From Campylobacter sp. RM10537 (GTDB lineage Bacteria; Campylobacterota; Campylobacteria; Campylobacterales; Campylobacteraceae): DNA of 64,000 nucleotides. The stretch covers positions 1,054,001 through 1,118,000 of the forward strand of contig NZ_CP059597.1 in assembly GCF_022369435.1 (NCBI RefSeq), in the 5' to 3' direction. The stretch's first letter is position 1, and each line of letters starts with the position of its first letter. Below are positions 35,183 to 44,641 of this stretch, piece by piece. The position numbers were made by a program, and so were the translations under genes. The notes beneath the pieces are model-generated. The model was not told the DNA's origin, ran no database searches, and was given only the letters and a program-made list of their open reading frames with translations.

Positions 35183-37248
35183 TTTAACACTACAAATTCG
35201 CAAATTCTTCTTATTTTTCTTAATATAAAAATTCTAAAATCAATGATTATTTTTCGATAAGGTTTAGAAAAATAATCATTTTGCATTTTTAGCATTATAT
35301 CCAAACAAAGTTCAATTTCACATAAGTTTTTTGTTTTTGGATGAATATATCTTGGATACTGTATCAAAACACCAGCAACCAGCTCTTCTAGAGTCAATTT
35401 TCTTATTCGCCTTAAGCATTTTTGTTTATCTTGAGTTAAACCCCAACCCGCATAAAAAGGCATACCATAAGTAAAGACTTTTTTGAAACGCAAAAGTGCA
35501 TCAAACCCTGAAGTAGAAGTAATCGTATGTACTTCATCACAAATTTTTATTGCACTATCTATGCTACAATTTTTTATAATCTCATCGCAATATTTTAAAA
35601 TGGTTTTTTCATCTTTTAAGCCTTTGCGATTTCCACTTAAAACATCGGGATGAGGTTTAAAAACAATATAGGCATCTTGATTTTTTAATCTTACTTCTTT
35701 AATCAAATCCAAAGTCGATAACCCAAAACCGCCTAAAATCATTGAGGCATCATCCTCAACTTGTGCAGGAATAAGAATAATTTTTTGTCCTTTTTTAGCA
35801 TGAATCTTAATATCTTGATGTTTAATGCCATTGTATTTTGAAAATTTATTTTTTTTTAAAATGTGGATAATATTTTTTGCTCTTGATAAAATTTGTTCAT
35901 CGAAAATTTCATTTTGCAAGATACTTTCCAAGCGACTCTCTTGATTTGGATCAATATAAAGCCCTTTATCATCAACTATTAAAGAATAAGGGCGTGTAAG
36001 ATCAGAACCTAAAGAAATTGAACGAATAAAACCATCTTCTACTAAAGAAATTTTTGGAATAAAATCGCTTAAATTTTCATCTTGTGCTTTTTTTATAAGA
36101 ATATTTTTTAACTCATTAAAATCGACTCTCTTACCCCAAATGAAAAATTTATCACTTTTTGTTAGTTTATATTTATTTAAAGCTTTTAAGGAATTTAAAA
36201 AAATTATTTCATTATCTTTAGCCTTAAAAAAAGGTTTCATGAAATACCTTTTCCAAAGAGTAAATCCTAACATAAATAATCTACTGGAATTTTCTTGTTC
36301 TATGCTTTTATATTTTGCTAAAGTATTAAGTGTATCAAAAATATCGCTTTTTTTATTTAAATAAGGGTTAAAATACTGACTATAAAGCATATAAGCGATA
36401 TAAAACACCTCTTCAAGACTTCTTTTTTTAACCCTTCTTGGGCATTTTTGTTTATCTTGCGTTAAACCCCAACCCGCATAAAAAGGCATACCATAACAAA
36501 TACACTCACAACCCATAATCAAAGCTTCAAAGCCCATTCCAGAAGTTTTAGTATAAACCTTATGAAAATATTTTAACAAAGCCAAAGGATTAAAATTTTC
36601 GCTTATAATCTTACACTCCTTAGGTAAAGAATGTACATCGAAATCACTTTGTTTTTTTTCACTTAGTACATCAGGATGAATTTTGATATAAATTTCACTA
36701 TTAGGGTTTTCTTCTATAGCATCTTTTATTATTTCATTAGTGCTGGTATTTTGTGTTAAACCATATTGTAGCGATGCATCGTTTGCAGTTTGAGCGATGA
36801 TTAAAACACGATTTTTATCCTGAAAAAAATAATTATTTGGAATATCTAAATTATTATTATATTTACTAATTTTATTTTTTTTTAAAAGCTCTATAGCTCT
36901 TTTAGCATTATTTAATTCATCTTGATTTAACTCGTAAGTATTTAAAAGATTTTCCAACCTTGAAGATTTGGTAGCATCATAATAAATTCCAATATCATCA
37001 CAAACCAAGCTAAAGCTAGGTGCATTTTCAACGCCCAAATTTAAAGATCTTATAAAACCATCTTCTAAAAGCATAAATTTTGCATTATATTTTTGAGCTA
37101 ATTCTTGCGCTCTTAAACCAGATTTTTTACGCCCCCAGCCCATAAAAATATCTTGTTTGTTACATTTTGAAAAAATATGAAAAAATAAAACAGAATAAAA
37201 ATTTTTAACACTAATGATTAATTTTTTTGAAATTGAATAATACTTCAT
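35161..37248 (-). CDS. kpsC: capsule poly-beta-Kdo transferase KpsC
   Basis: 695 residues made of two homologous halves (about 1-325 and 345-650). Each half has LEDGFIRS-type and YAGWGLTQDKQKC motifs. KpsC alternately adds Kdo residues to lengthen the linker started by KpsS; each half carries one transferase. The two halves share 54 of 55 bases around the YAGWG motif (35416-35470 and 36442-36496), which is unusually high. Upstream is a 80-base gap and then the MeOPN genes. Confidence 0.95.
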   Translation of the reverse strand: MKYYSISKKLIISVKNFYSVLFFHIFSKCNKQDIFMGWGRKKSGLRAQELAQKYNAKFMLLEDGFIRSLNLGVENAPSFSLVCDDIGIYYDATKSSRLENLLNTYELNQDELNNAKRAIELLKKNKISKYNNNLDIPNNYFFQDKNRVLIIAQTANDASLQYGLTQNTSTNEIIKDAIEENPNSEIYIKIHPDVLSEKKQSDFDVHSLPKECKIISENFNPLALLKYFHKVYTKTSGMGFEALIMGCECICYGMPFYAGWGLTQDKQKCPRRVKKRSLEEVFYIAYMLYSQYFNPYLNKKSDIFDTLNTLAKYKSIEQENSSRLFMLGFTLWKRYFMKPFFKAKDNEIIFLNSLKALNKYKLTKSDKFFIWGKRVDFNELKNILIKKAQDENLSDFIPKISLVEDGFIRSISLGSDLTRPYSLIVDDKGLYIDPNQESRLESILQNEIFDEQILSRAKNIIHILKKNKFSKYNGIKHQDIKIHAKKGQKIILIPAQVEDDASMILGGFGLSTLDLIKEVRLKNQDAYIVFKPHPDVLSGNRKGLKDEKTILKYCDEIIKNCSIDSAIKICDEVHTITSTSGFDALLRFKKVFTYGMPFYAGWGLTQDKQKCLRRIRKLTLEELVAGVLIQYPRYIHPKTKNLCEIELCLDIMLKMQNDYFSKPYRKIIIDFRIFILRKIRRICEFVVLKWNLIKK

Positions 37249-37328
37249 AACAAATTTTCTTAATTATAATAACGAAGATACCATTATATCAAACAAATCT
37301 AAAAATTAAAATATTAAAAAAATTATAA

Positions 37329-38090
37329 CTAAATTTGAATTTCTAGATCACTTTTAAAATCAATCTCGCACCAATTTCCTTGGATTCTTACAACTTTAGC
37401 ATTATGAAAATGATCAATTAAAGCTTGTAAAAAACTTGTCATATACATATTATTAAAATCTTTTCCATCATATAAAGCATTTCTATCTAAATGATCATAA
37501 AAATCAATAAAAGATGATAAAAAATCAGAGCTTATTTTAAAAAGACCGATATACTGTCCTTGAATTTGATCATAATTTTGTGCTTTTTTACCCAATTCTA
37601 TTATAAAATTATTTTTATCTATTTTTAATGTTTCTGCATCTTCAAGAGGATTTTCAAATCTTCTTTGCCAAAGTTTTTTCCAATCCTCATCAATAACAAT
37701 AGCTAATGGATCTTTTGCTTTTTTTAAAAGTTCAATTGTGTCTTTAAAATAAACAATATCTGCGTAAGAAACAATCAAATCTTGTTTATCCTTAATACAA
37801 GTTTGTAAAAATTCCCTAGCGCAAAAAAGAGTATATAGCATATTAGTTGATGAATAATTTTCATTAATATAAAAATGATTTAGTCCAAAACGCTCTTGGA
37901 TAAAATTTTTTAAAATATCAAATAGATATCCACCTACGATAGCAATTTCATCAATCCCAGCTCCTTTTAAAGCCTGAATTTCATAAGATATAAGCTCTTG
38001 ATTTTTATACTTAACCATACATTTTGGATTATTTTGCGTTAAAGGCATTAATCTTGATCCAAAGCCTGCCGCTAAAATAATAGCTCTCAT
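37329..38090 (-). CDS. CTP:phosphoglutamine cytidylyltransferase (MeOPN pathway)
   Basis: 253 residues. AIILAAGFGSRLMPLT is the NTP-transferase signature with NNPKCMV supplying the catalytic lysine, and the middle YADIV contains the metal-binding Asp. The counterpart Cj1416 joins CMP to L-glutamine phosphate in O-methyl phosphoramidate synthesis. It overlaps the next gene upstream by 4 bases. In NCTC 11168 a cysC-like kinase gene (Cj1415) separates this gene from kpsC; here there is none. Confidence 0.9.
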   Translation of the reverse strand: MRAIILAAGFGSRLMPLTQNNPKCMVKYKNQELISYEIQALKGAGIDEIAIVGGYLFDILKNFIQERFGLNHFYINENYSSTNMLYTLFCAREFLQTCIKDKQDLIVSYADIVYFKDTIELLKKAKDPLAIVIDEDWKKLWQRRFENPLEDAETLKIDKNNFIIELGKKAQNYDQIQGQYIGLFKISSDFLSSFIDFYDHLDRNALYDGKDFNNMYMTSFLQALIDHFHNAKVVRIQGNWCEIDFKSDLEIQI

Positions 38091-38695
38091 TTTTTCTCCT
38101 TTATAAGATCAAGCCATTTTTTTAAAATACTTATATTTTCAAGCCCATTTTCTCTTTCTATATGCCACATTATTCCATAAATATTTTTATCTTTGTGTTT
38201 AAAAGCTTCTATACTTTCATCGTTTGCTTTAGCTAAACTTATCAAATCTTCTCCTAAATTCACAATAGCATAATTATGAAAAGAATTAACCATGTAATTT
38301 ACATCATCAAAAATAATTTCATGATGTCCTATATGATTTATACAAGAATTTAAAGAAGAGCCAAAATAATGTGCGATCATTTGTGCTCCTCTACAAATTC
38401 CTAAAAGCGGTGTATTTGTTTTTAGACAATACTCAATAATTTTCCTCTCATAAGCATCTCTTTTTTGAGATAAAACACTATGATCGTAAATACTTAAATC
38501 ATTTCCTCCACTTAAAATCACAGCATTAAGATGTTTTTCATAGATATTAAAATCAATTTCATAACTTAAAGGCAAAGGTAAAAATCCCGAAAATAAATTT
38601 AAATTAAAAAGCCTTCCCCAATCTAAAGCTAATGCTTCCCTTTCCTCAAAATAGTTTTGATTGCAAATAAGTCTTTGAGTGATCCCTATAAACAA
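38087..38695 (-). CDS. gamma-glutamyl-CDP-amidate hydrolase (class I glutamine amidotransferase fold)
   Basis: 202 residues. The nucleophile Cys101 lies in [15 protein letters not shown] and the His-Glu pair in MWHIERENG, which complete the triad of peptidase C26/GATase1 proteins. The counterpart Cj1417 releases glutamate to give cytidine diphosphoramidate. It is coupled on both sides (10-base overlap with the glutamine kinase gene, 4-base overlap with the cytidylyltransferase gene). Confidence 0.9.
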   Translation of the reverse strand: MFIGITQRLICNQNYFEEREALALDWGRLFNLNLFSGFLPLPLSYEIDFNIYEKHLNAVILSGGNDLSIYDHSVLSQKRDAYERKIIEYCLKTNTPLLGICRGAQMIAHYFGSSLNSCINHIGHHEIIFDDVNYMVNSFHNYAIVNLGEDLISLAKANDESIEAFKHKDKNIYGIMWHIERENGLENISILKKWLDLIKEKK

Positions 38696-41031
38696 AATAT
38701 TTGCTCACTTTCACATTCTATGTTAATTCTACTTGCTTTAAGATAGGTTTTAAAATTTTCCTCTCCAACGCCTATAACAGCTGGAAGTCCTAATTCTGAA
38801 GCCCTAATAGCCATATGAGAATTAGCACCCCCATAACAGGTAATAAATCCTGCAATTTTTTTAGCAAATAAATAATCATATCCTGGATCTGCAGCATAAA
38901 TTAAAACTATCTTTCCTTCTAAATCTTGATCGCTTTCTCTAGCTGTATTTGCAATAATACTTTTTTGAGTGATGAAATTAGGAATAATACGATGTACATA
39001 AAAAGAAAAAATTTGATCAGAACTTGATAATAAAGAAGGTAGCTTTATAGCTTGAGTTAATTCATACTCTTTTTTATGACGTGAAATTTCTTCTAAAAAT
39101 TGCTCTTTAGGATTAATAGAATAAAGGCTCGAATAAAGATTTAAAATACTTTTAATATCAAGATGTGCTAAATCTTCTTTTTCAATTTTATAATAACGCC
39201 CTAATTCTTCTATATAAAATAAAGCCTTAGATAATAAACGCGTAAATTCAAATTTTACCCATTCTCTACCCTCTATAGCCTGCTTTAAAAAATCAAAAAA
39301 TTCTTCAAAATCAACCTCTAATCCATGCTCTTTAAGTAAGATATTTAGTTGTTCTTGTTTTTGTTTTGATATTTTAAATATTTCATCATTAAAATGTGAC
39401 TTATTTTCCAATTTTTTCTCATTAATATTAAAATACAAATCAAAATTTTCATCATATCTAGGTGATAAAATATTATAAGTTCCAGCTCTTAAATGTCCAA
39501 ATTCATTTAAAAATTCTTCCTTATTGTTTTCATTAAGTTCAAAGGTTTTTTGACTTAAAACTTTACTTACTGTATTTAAAGAATTTAAAAAACTATTTTT
39601 TTCTTCTTTGGTAAAAAAATTAATTTCAACCAAAGAGTTAAGAAGTTGCATTGCTACAAAACCAGCTCTTGCAACACCTGCAAAAGGTAGAGTTCCATAA
39701 CGCTTACATTCTTCTAAAAGCCAATAAATTTTATCAATCAAAGAAAAGTCAGATTTAATGATATTTTCATATCTTTGCCTTAATTTAGATGCTTTTTTAA
39801 TATCCTTTAAATAAAGCCCAGAAGAAGGATTAATGATTTTATTAGTTAACTCAAGTAAGCTAAATTCCAAACGCTTGATTTCATTTTCATTAAAACCATG
39901 TTCCAAAAGCTCTTTAAGTTTAGATGGGGTATAAAAATCATAACAAGAATACACTATGCTAAATTCGATTTTATCATGCAATTCATGATTTTGATTTAAT
40001 TTATTAAGATAAAAATTAGCTAGTTTTTTAGCAATCTTTTCATCTAAATTCTTTGGAATAAAAGAATTAAAAGAAAGTCTTACATCAACAAAAGGTATAC
40101 CTAAAAAAGAATGAATTAAAGGGTGAGATCTTAAGTCCCTGTAGCCATAATTATCACGTTGATAAGCCCAAATATTATCGGTTATAATTTCTTTATATAA
40201 ACTAAAGGCTAAACGCTTTGGTTTTAAACCTATAATCTCAGCAGGATTCCAATCAGGCATAACTCCAAAAAGTGCCTTATCGCCTAAAACCCTAGGGCGT
40301 AATTCTTGCAAAGATATAAAACGTTTAGCAAATCTCTCCAAGGCTTCTTTAGGTAAAGCGTTAAAAAGATTATTTTTATTGTGCATAACAAGAGGTCTAA
40401 CTTGCAAACAAATAAGCTCACTTTTATGCTCTAACCTAGCAAAAGCAAATTCAACATCTAAAAAGCAGCAATCATATAAATTCTCTAACTCTTTAATTAA
40501 CTCTATAATTTGCTTTACTTTTTCATCTTTAAATTCTAAACTTTGGCGATAGTGATAATAAGTCTTGGCATTTTTTACACTTCCATCGGTAATAGAATTA
40601 CTTGAGCCACTTTCATCATACTGTAAACAAAAATAAGGGGAAAAATTATCCTTATCTACACTAAAACCTACTCCACAAAGTTCTATATTTTCAAGCATAG
40701 GTTGAATTAGAATTTCATCATCTTTTGAGGGCATAGAATTTCCAACTTTTTCTAAAGCTTGCAAAAGTTCTATTTTATCATTAGTTAAAACGTTTGCGAG
40801 GGATAAAAAAGCTCCAGCGTTAGAATTTACCATACTATCTTCACTTGAAGATGAACTTCTAATAATCACTTTTTCGGCATTTAAGTGAGAAATTTTTTCT
40901 AAAATCGCTTCTTTATTTTGTTCTAATTCTTTAAGCGAAGTTAAAACCAAAGGTAAAACTTTTGCTTTAGTTAATTTCGATTGTAAGTTATAAAGATTTT
41001 TAGCCTTGGTTTGAAAATTTAACTCCGCCAT
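38686..41031 (-). CDS. L-glutamine kinase (PEP synthase-like), first step of MeOPN synthesis
   Basis: 781 residues. The N-terminal part contains a PPDK-type ATP-grasp region ([35 protein letters not shown]). The C-terminal swivelling domain has phospho-acceptor His739 in [20 protein letters not shown]. The counterpart Cj1418 phosphorylates the amide nitrogen of L-glutamine with ATP, forming the P-N bond of the phosphoramidate. It lies between the amidase gene and two methyltransferase genes in the same direction. Confidence 0.92.
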   Translation of the reverse strand: MAELNFQTKAKNLYNLQSKLTKAKVLPLVLTSLKELEQNKEAILEKISHLNAEKVIIRSSSSSEDSMVNSNAGAFLSLANVLTNDKIELLQALEKVGNSMPSKDDEILIQPMLENIELCGVGFSVDKDNFSPYFCLQYDESGSSNSITDGSVKNAKTYYHYRQSLEFKDEKVKQIIELIKELENLYDCCFLDVEFAFARLEHKSELICLQVRPLVMHNKNNLFNALPKEALERFAKRFISLQELRPRVLGDKALFGVMPDWNPAEIIGLKPKRLAFSLYKEIITDNIWAYQRDNYGYRDLRSHPLIHSFLGIPFVDVRLSFNSFIPKNLDEKIAKKLANFYLNKLNQNHELHDKIEFSIVYSCYDFYTPSKLKELLEHGFNENEIKRLEFSLLELTNKIINPSSGLYLKDIKKASKLRQRYENIIKSDFSLIDKIYWLLEECKRYGTLPFAGVARAGFVAMQLLNSLVEINFFTKEEKNSFLNSLNTVSKVLSQKTFELNENNKEEFLNEFGHLRAGTYNILSPRYDENFDLYFNINEKKLENKSHFNDEIFKISKQKQEQLNILLKEHGLEVDFEEFFDFLKQAIEGREWVKFEFTRLLSKALFYIEELGRYYKIEKEDLAHLDIKSILNLYSSLYSINPKEQFLEEISRHKKEYELTQAIKLPSLLSSSDQIFSFYVHRIIPNFITQKSIIANTARESDQDLEGKIVLIYAADPGYDYLFAKKIAGFITCYGGANSHMAIRASELGLPAVIGVGEENFKTYLKASRINIECESEQIFCL

Positions 41032-41042
41032 GTTTTCCTCAT

Positions 41043-41807
41043 TTATATCTTTTTAGCACTCCAGCAACGTGTAGTATACTTAATATCAAATTCCTTAGGA
41101 AGTCTCTCTATGATCTTTTGACTTATCTTCTCAAAAAGCTCATTTCCTTCTTTTGTTTCCAAATCCCAATAAGGATTTTTAACACTTCTCCATGCATTAA
41201 TATAATTTTCAATGCTTTGATGAAAATAAAAATCTTCTTCTATATAAACTATATTATCAAAAAGATCTTTACGACTTTCTATAATAGGTCTTTGATCTTC
41301 CCTTCTAGTTCCTCTTGTATATTTTGGAACAAATTCTATAATAGTGTCCTCAGCAATCTTTTGCATCGGATCATTTAAATCTCTGTGATTCCACATACAA
41401 GAAAAATAACCGCCTTTTTTAAGCAAACGATGTGCTTCATTTAAGGCTTCATTTCTATCCATAACATTAAAGCTGCTTCCAAAAGTAACCCAATCAAAAC
41501 AAGAATTTTCCAAAGTTGAGTCAATTCCAGTTGCTCTAACCCACTCTATACTTTGCCCTTTAGTTCTTTCAATACCAATTTCTCTCATAGCGTCATTTGG
41601 CTCTACTGAAATAACATTGCAATTTCTTTCAAGCAACATAATACTCAAATTTCCTGTTCCGGCTCCAATATCAGCAACTTTTAAATTCTTACCCCCCCCC
41701 AACAAAGTAATCAACATATCTATAGTTTTTGGTGCATAATTTGGCCTATAGCTATAAAATTTTGCATGCTTGGTGTAATCCCATACTTGTTCTACTAATT
41801 TTTCCAT
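41043..41807 (-). CDS. SAM-dependent methyltransferase of the MeOPN cluster, phase-variable
   Basis: 254 residues, class I Rossmann fold: motif [18 protein letters not shown], then [14 protein letters not shown] and [14 protein letters not shown]. The gene contains a G9 tract (41692-41700) encoding Gly-Gly-Gly just before motif I, in frame here. Slippage would abolish the SAM site. Together with the next methyltransferase it is a candidate to add the methyl group of MeOPN, which is inference. Corresponds, as I recall, to the Cj1419/Cj1420 pair. Confidence 0.85.
   Translation of the reverse strand: MEKLVEQVWDYTKHAKFYSYRPNYAPKTIDMLITLLGGGKNLKVADIGAGTGNLSIMLLERNCNVISVEPNDAMREIGIERTKGQSIEWVRATGIDSTLENSCFDWVTFGSSFNVMDRNEALNEAHRLLKKGGYFSCMWNHRDLNDPMQKIAEDTIIEFVPKYTRGTRREDQRPIIESRKDLFDNIVYIEEDFYFHQSIENYINAWRSVKNPYWDLETKEGNELFEKISQKIIERLPKEFDIKYTTRCWSAKKI
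41692..41700 (-). repeat. G9 homopolymer in methyltransferase gene
   Basis: Nine consecutive C on the plus strand (G on the coding strand). Tracts of this length slip at high frequency in C. jejuni, which lacks classical MutHL repair. The nine-base state keeps the gene in frame. Confidence 0.9.
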
Positions 41808-41826
41808 TTATATTCCTTTAAAATTT

Positions 41827-42603
41827 TTAATCAGCTTTTTTAGCTGTCCAAGCCCTTATTTTATAAGGTATTTCTATATTTTGAATTTTTGAAATTTTAG
41901 TCTCTATCATTTCTAAAATTTCTTTCCATCTTTTTTCACCTGCTTGTGCTTGTATATCATTTACAGAATGCCAAGCTCCAAGATAACGCTCTTTATCCCA
42001 AATTTCTTTATAATCGCATTCCATAAAAAAGCAGTCCGTAAAATCCCCTGTTGAGACGAGGATTTCTTCCCATTTTTTAACATTTTGACTTCCACTGCTC
42101 ACACGAGCAAGCTCTGGGACAATATGTTTAATTTCCTTTTCAATCTCATCAAAAAGCGAACCTTCTACAATATGACGTGGATTCCAAATCGCAGTGAAAT
42201 ACCCCGCCCCATTTAACACTCTTGCAAATTCAGGTAAAGATTTATTTGGATCCGTCCAATGAAAAGAACTAGCCATGATCACCCAATCCGCGCTTTGATC
42301 TTGCATATGAGTTTGTTCGCCACTTCCTTTATGCCAAGAAATGTTAGAAAATTTTTGAGTAAATTTTTTCCCTTCTTCTCGCATATTATCATTTGGTTCT
42401 ACTGCATTGATTTGACATGCAAACATTTGAGCTAACATCTTAGTAAGCTTACCTGTTCCAGCTCCAACTTCAACGATATTAAGATCTTTTAGATCTTTTT
42501 TATTATCATTGATACAAGCAGCTAACTTTTCCAATAAAAATGAACTATAAGCAGGCCTATTGTGATAATGCTTTGCAACTTCTGTAAAATCACCTTGTCT
42601 CAT
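41827..42603 (-). CDS. second SAM-dependent methyltransferase of the MeOPN cluster
   Basis: 258 residues, paralogous to its neighbour. Motif I is NIVEVGAGTGKLTKML, then INAVEPNDNMREEG and SADWVIMASSFHWTD. It lacks a G tract, unlike its paralogue. Likely a small-molecule or sugar O-methyltransferase; role in MeOPN methylation is inferred from position. The ribosome site AGGAG precedes the ATG at 42603. Confidence 0.85.
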   Translation of the reverse strand: MRQGDFTEVAKHYHNRPAYSSFLLEKLAACINDNKKDLKDLNIVEVGAGTGKLTKMLAQMFACQINAVEPNDNMREEGKKFTQKFSNISWHKGSGEQTHMQDQSADWVIMASSFHWTDPNKSLPEFARVLNGAGYFTAIWNPRHIVEGSLFDEIEKEIKHIVPELARVSSGSQNVKKWEEILVSTGDFTDCFFMECDYKEIWDKERYLGAWHSVNDIQAQAGEKRWKEILEMIETKISKIQNIEIPYKIRAWTAKKAD

Positions 42604-42656
42604 AATGCTCCTTTAAATTGATTTGTGATTATATCTTATATAATTTTATTATTTCA

Positions 42657-44546
42657 TTAATTACTGTTGTTTTCTATTTGTTTTATTTCGCTCTCACCAT
42701 CCAACTCTTCACACATTTTTTCAAATTCTTGGTAGTATTTCCAAGAGGCTACTATATCAGGACGATGTTGTTTGATAAATAAAAGATGATTATCAAAAAC
42801 TTTTTTACACTCTAATCTTAATTCTTTATTTTTTTTCATAAAATTAATAATATCTATCTCTTTTACCTTTTTATTTTTTAGAATTTGTTTTTGTTTATTT
42901 ATACTATTAACCAACTCTTTGATTTTGTTTTTAATTTCTTTTTTTAAATTTAACTCGTTGAGAAAATTATCATAAGAATCTCTTTTTATATAAAATGCAA
43001 TACCTTTTAATGCATCTTTCTCATTGTCTAAGAAAAAATAATTCGTCACATTAATACAATAACCTTCTGGAGCTTTTTGCCAAGGAGTTAGCCAATTATT
43101 CTGCAATATTATTCCCGATTCAGCCTCAGAAATCCAACTTTCATCTATAATAAATAAATCAATATTTTTATCAATACTCAAAGTAAGAGGTAATAAACTT
43201 ACATTATCATTCAATGCTTTTTTCTCAAATTTCGTTTTATTTATTGTATTTGGTATGTCAATAGATAAAAATTTGCACATTTTTTCAATTGTTATATATG
43301 TCTTTTTACCGACAATATCATCCATATCAATAATAAAATGTTCATTAGTATTTACCAAAGCTCTTTCGAGTTGAAAATCATGAAATGTAGTTAATCTATG
43401 ATTAAGATAAAAACTAGCTAATTCAAACAAATTATAGTTAAAACTCCAACCTCCTATCGTAACTAAGGAATTGCAAATTTCATCAAAATCATCACTAAGC
43501 TTAATATATCTTTTTGCTTCCCTATAAGGTCTTAAAATATTTAAATAATGTTTTAACATACCTATAGGATCTCTTGTTATATGAATGCCTGGAATTTTTG
43601 GTAATAAATAATAAAATTTCTCACAATTGTGATAATTTCTCAAAGCAATATATTTACAATCGGACTTTGCAACAAATGAAAAATTATATATATCTTTAAA
43701 AATTTGAATAATATTTGACTCAACAACAGGAGTTCCAATGTTGCGAAATTTTAAAAGATCTAAAAAATTAATAAATGCAGTTCCACCGGTGCCATGCGAA
43801 CACCAATATATAAACTTATATCCATCCGGTAAAGGTAAATTCATTTCCCATGCAAGTTCAGCAGGTATGCTTTTATAGTTTATTTCTTCTTTTTCATCAT
43901 TAAGTTTTTTAGGATCAAGTAAAGATGGGTAAGGATGGTTTTCTTTTTTATATTTTTCATTAAAATCATTAGATAATAACCATTCTTCTATAAGGTTAAA
44001 ATTCTTTGTAACATAATCAAAGTTATGAAAGATATTATCTATAATAGGAGTATAATCTTTATGAATATTTAATAGGTTTTTTATTTTAGGAAATTCTTTT
44101 AAGAATAATTGTTTGTTATTTGCTATAGCTTTAATAATATTAGAATTAATTTGATCAAATTCTTTAAAAATATCTTGAAATAATTTAAATTCTTTTTTAG
44201 CTTTTTTAATATATTTATTTAAATTAAAATAACCACCTATAAATTTATCTTGATCTGCTTTTATTAATACTTCGCCTAGCATGTAAGATAAATGAAAATA
44301 GCATTTTAAAGCTTCATTATAGTCAGGACATTGTTTTAATTCAGGATATTTAAGAGTAGGAAAGACTTTGATGGTTTCTTGATAGATTTGTTTTTCTTTT
44401 TTGTGTTGTTTTTTAATGTTATAAAGTTTTTTAAATAAGCTTAAATACCCCCCCCCGCCATTTTTATCATATTCAATCATAGTTTGACCTAATTTATAAG
44501 CTAAATGATTTTTAATTCTTTCTACAGCTGAGTTGGGGTTATGCAT
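42657..44546 (-). CDS. MeOPN transferase-like protein, copy A, phase-variable
   Basis: 629 residues. Residues 1-246 are identical to the protein at 56399-58183, and the last ~25 are near-identical (IKQHRPDIVASWKYYQEFEK). The middle differs and begins with YWCSHGTGGTAFINFLD, followed by IPGIHITRDPIGMLKHYLNI, a phosphate-binding-like RDP motif shared with copy B. Counterparts Cj1421/Cj1422 transfer O-methyl phosphoramidate to capsule sugars; different middles probably select different acceptors. A G9 tract sits at codons 29-32, in frame. The first ~115 residues carry two copies of the xxYKLGQ module. Confidence 0.85.
   Translation of the reverse strand: MHNPNSAVERIKNHLAYKLGQTMIEYDKNGGGGYLSLFKKLYNIKKQHKKEKQIYQETIKVFPTLKYPELKQCPDYNEALKCYFHLSYMLGEVLIKADQDKFIGGYFNLNKYIKKAKKEFKLFQDIFKEFDQINSNIIKAIANNKQLFLKEFPKIKNLLNIHKDYTPIIDNIFHNFDYVTKNFNLIEEWLLSNDFNEKYKKENHPYPSLLDPKKLNDEKEEINYKSIPAELAWEMNLPLPDGYKFIYWCSHGTGGTAFINFLDLLKFRNIGTPVVESNIIQIFKDIYNFSFVAKSDCKYIALRNYHNCEKFYYLLPKIPGIHITRDPIGMLKHYLNILRPYREAKRYIKLSDDFDEICNSLVTIGGWSFNYNLFELASFYLNHRLTTFHDFQLERALVNTNEHFIIDMDDIVGKKTYITIEKMCKFLSIDIPNTINKTKFEKKALNDNVSLLPLTLSIDKNIDLFIIDESWISEAESGIILQNNWLTPWQKAPEGYCINVTNYFFLDNEKDALKGIAFYIKRDSYDNFLNELNLKKEIKNKIKELVNSINKQKQILKNKKVKEIDIINFMKKNKELRLECKKVFDNHLLFIKQHRPDIVASWKYYQEFEKMCEELDGESEIKQIENNSN
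43808..44546 (-). repeat. 739-bp inverted repeat, left copy
   Basis: Covers the first 246 codons of the MeOPN transferase copy A. Every stretch I compared with 56399-57137 on the opposite strand is identical, including the G9 tract; identity ends abruptly after YKFI. With the right copy it brackets about 11.9 kb. Confidence 0.9.
44448..44456 (-). repeat. G9 homopolymer in MeOPN transferase copy A
   Basis: Nine C on the plus strand; encodes part of a GGGG run after AsnGly. In frame here. A one-base change would stop the protein near residue 40. Confidence 0.9.
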
Positions 44547-44567
44547 GGTGAGAGTCCTTAAAAATGT

Positions 44568-44616
44568 TTTTTAAGTTTAAATTATATAGTTTGATGATAG
44601 AATTTAAACTTAAAAA
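44568..44616. promoter_or_regulatory. divergent promoter with 16-bp inverted repeat between capsule halves
   Basis: TTTTTAAGTTTAAATT (44568-44583) and AATTTAAACTTAAAAA (44601-44616) are exact reverse complements 17 bases apart. A minus-strand -10 (TATAAT, 44581-44586) and a plus-strand -10 (TAGAAT, 44598-44603) straddle the inner ends of the arms. Starts would lie about 35 and 39 bases away from the respective ATGs. Confidence 0.55.
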
Positions 44617-44641
44617 TTTTTATTAAATTGGATAAAAATTA

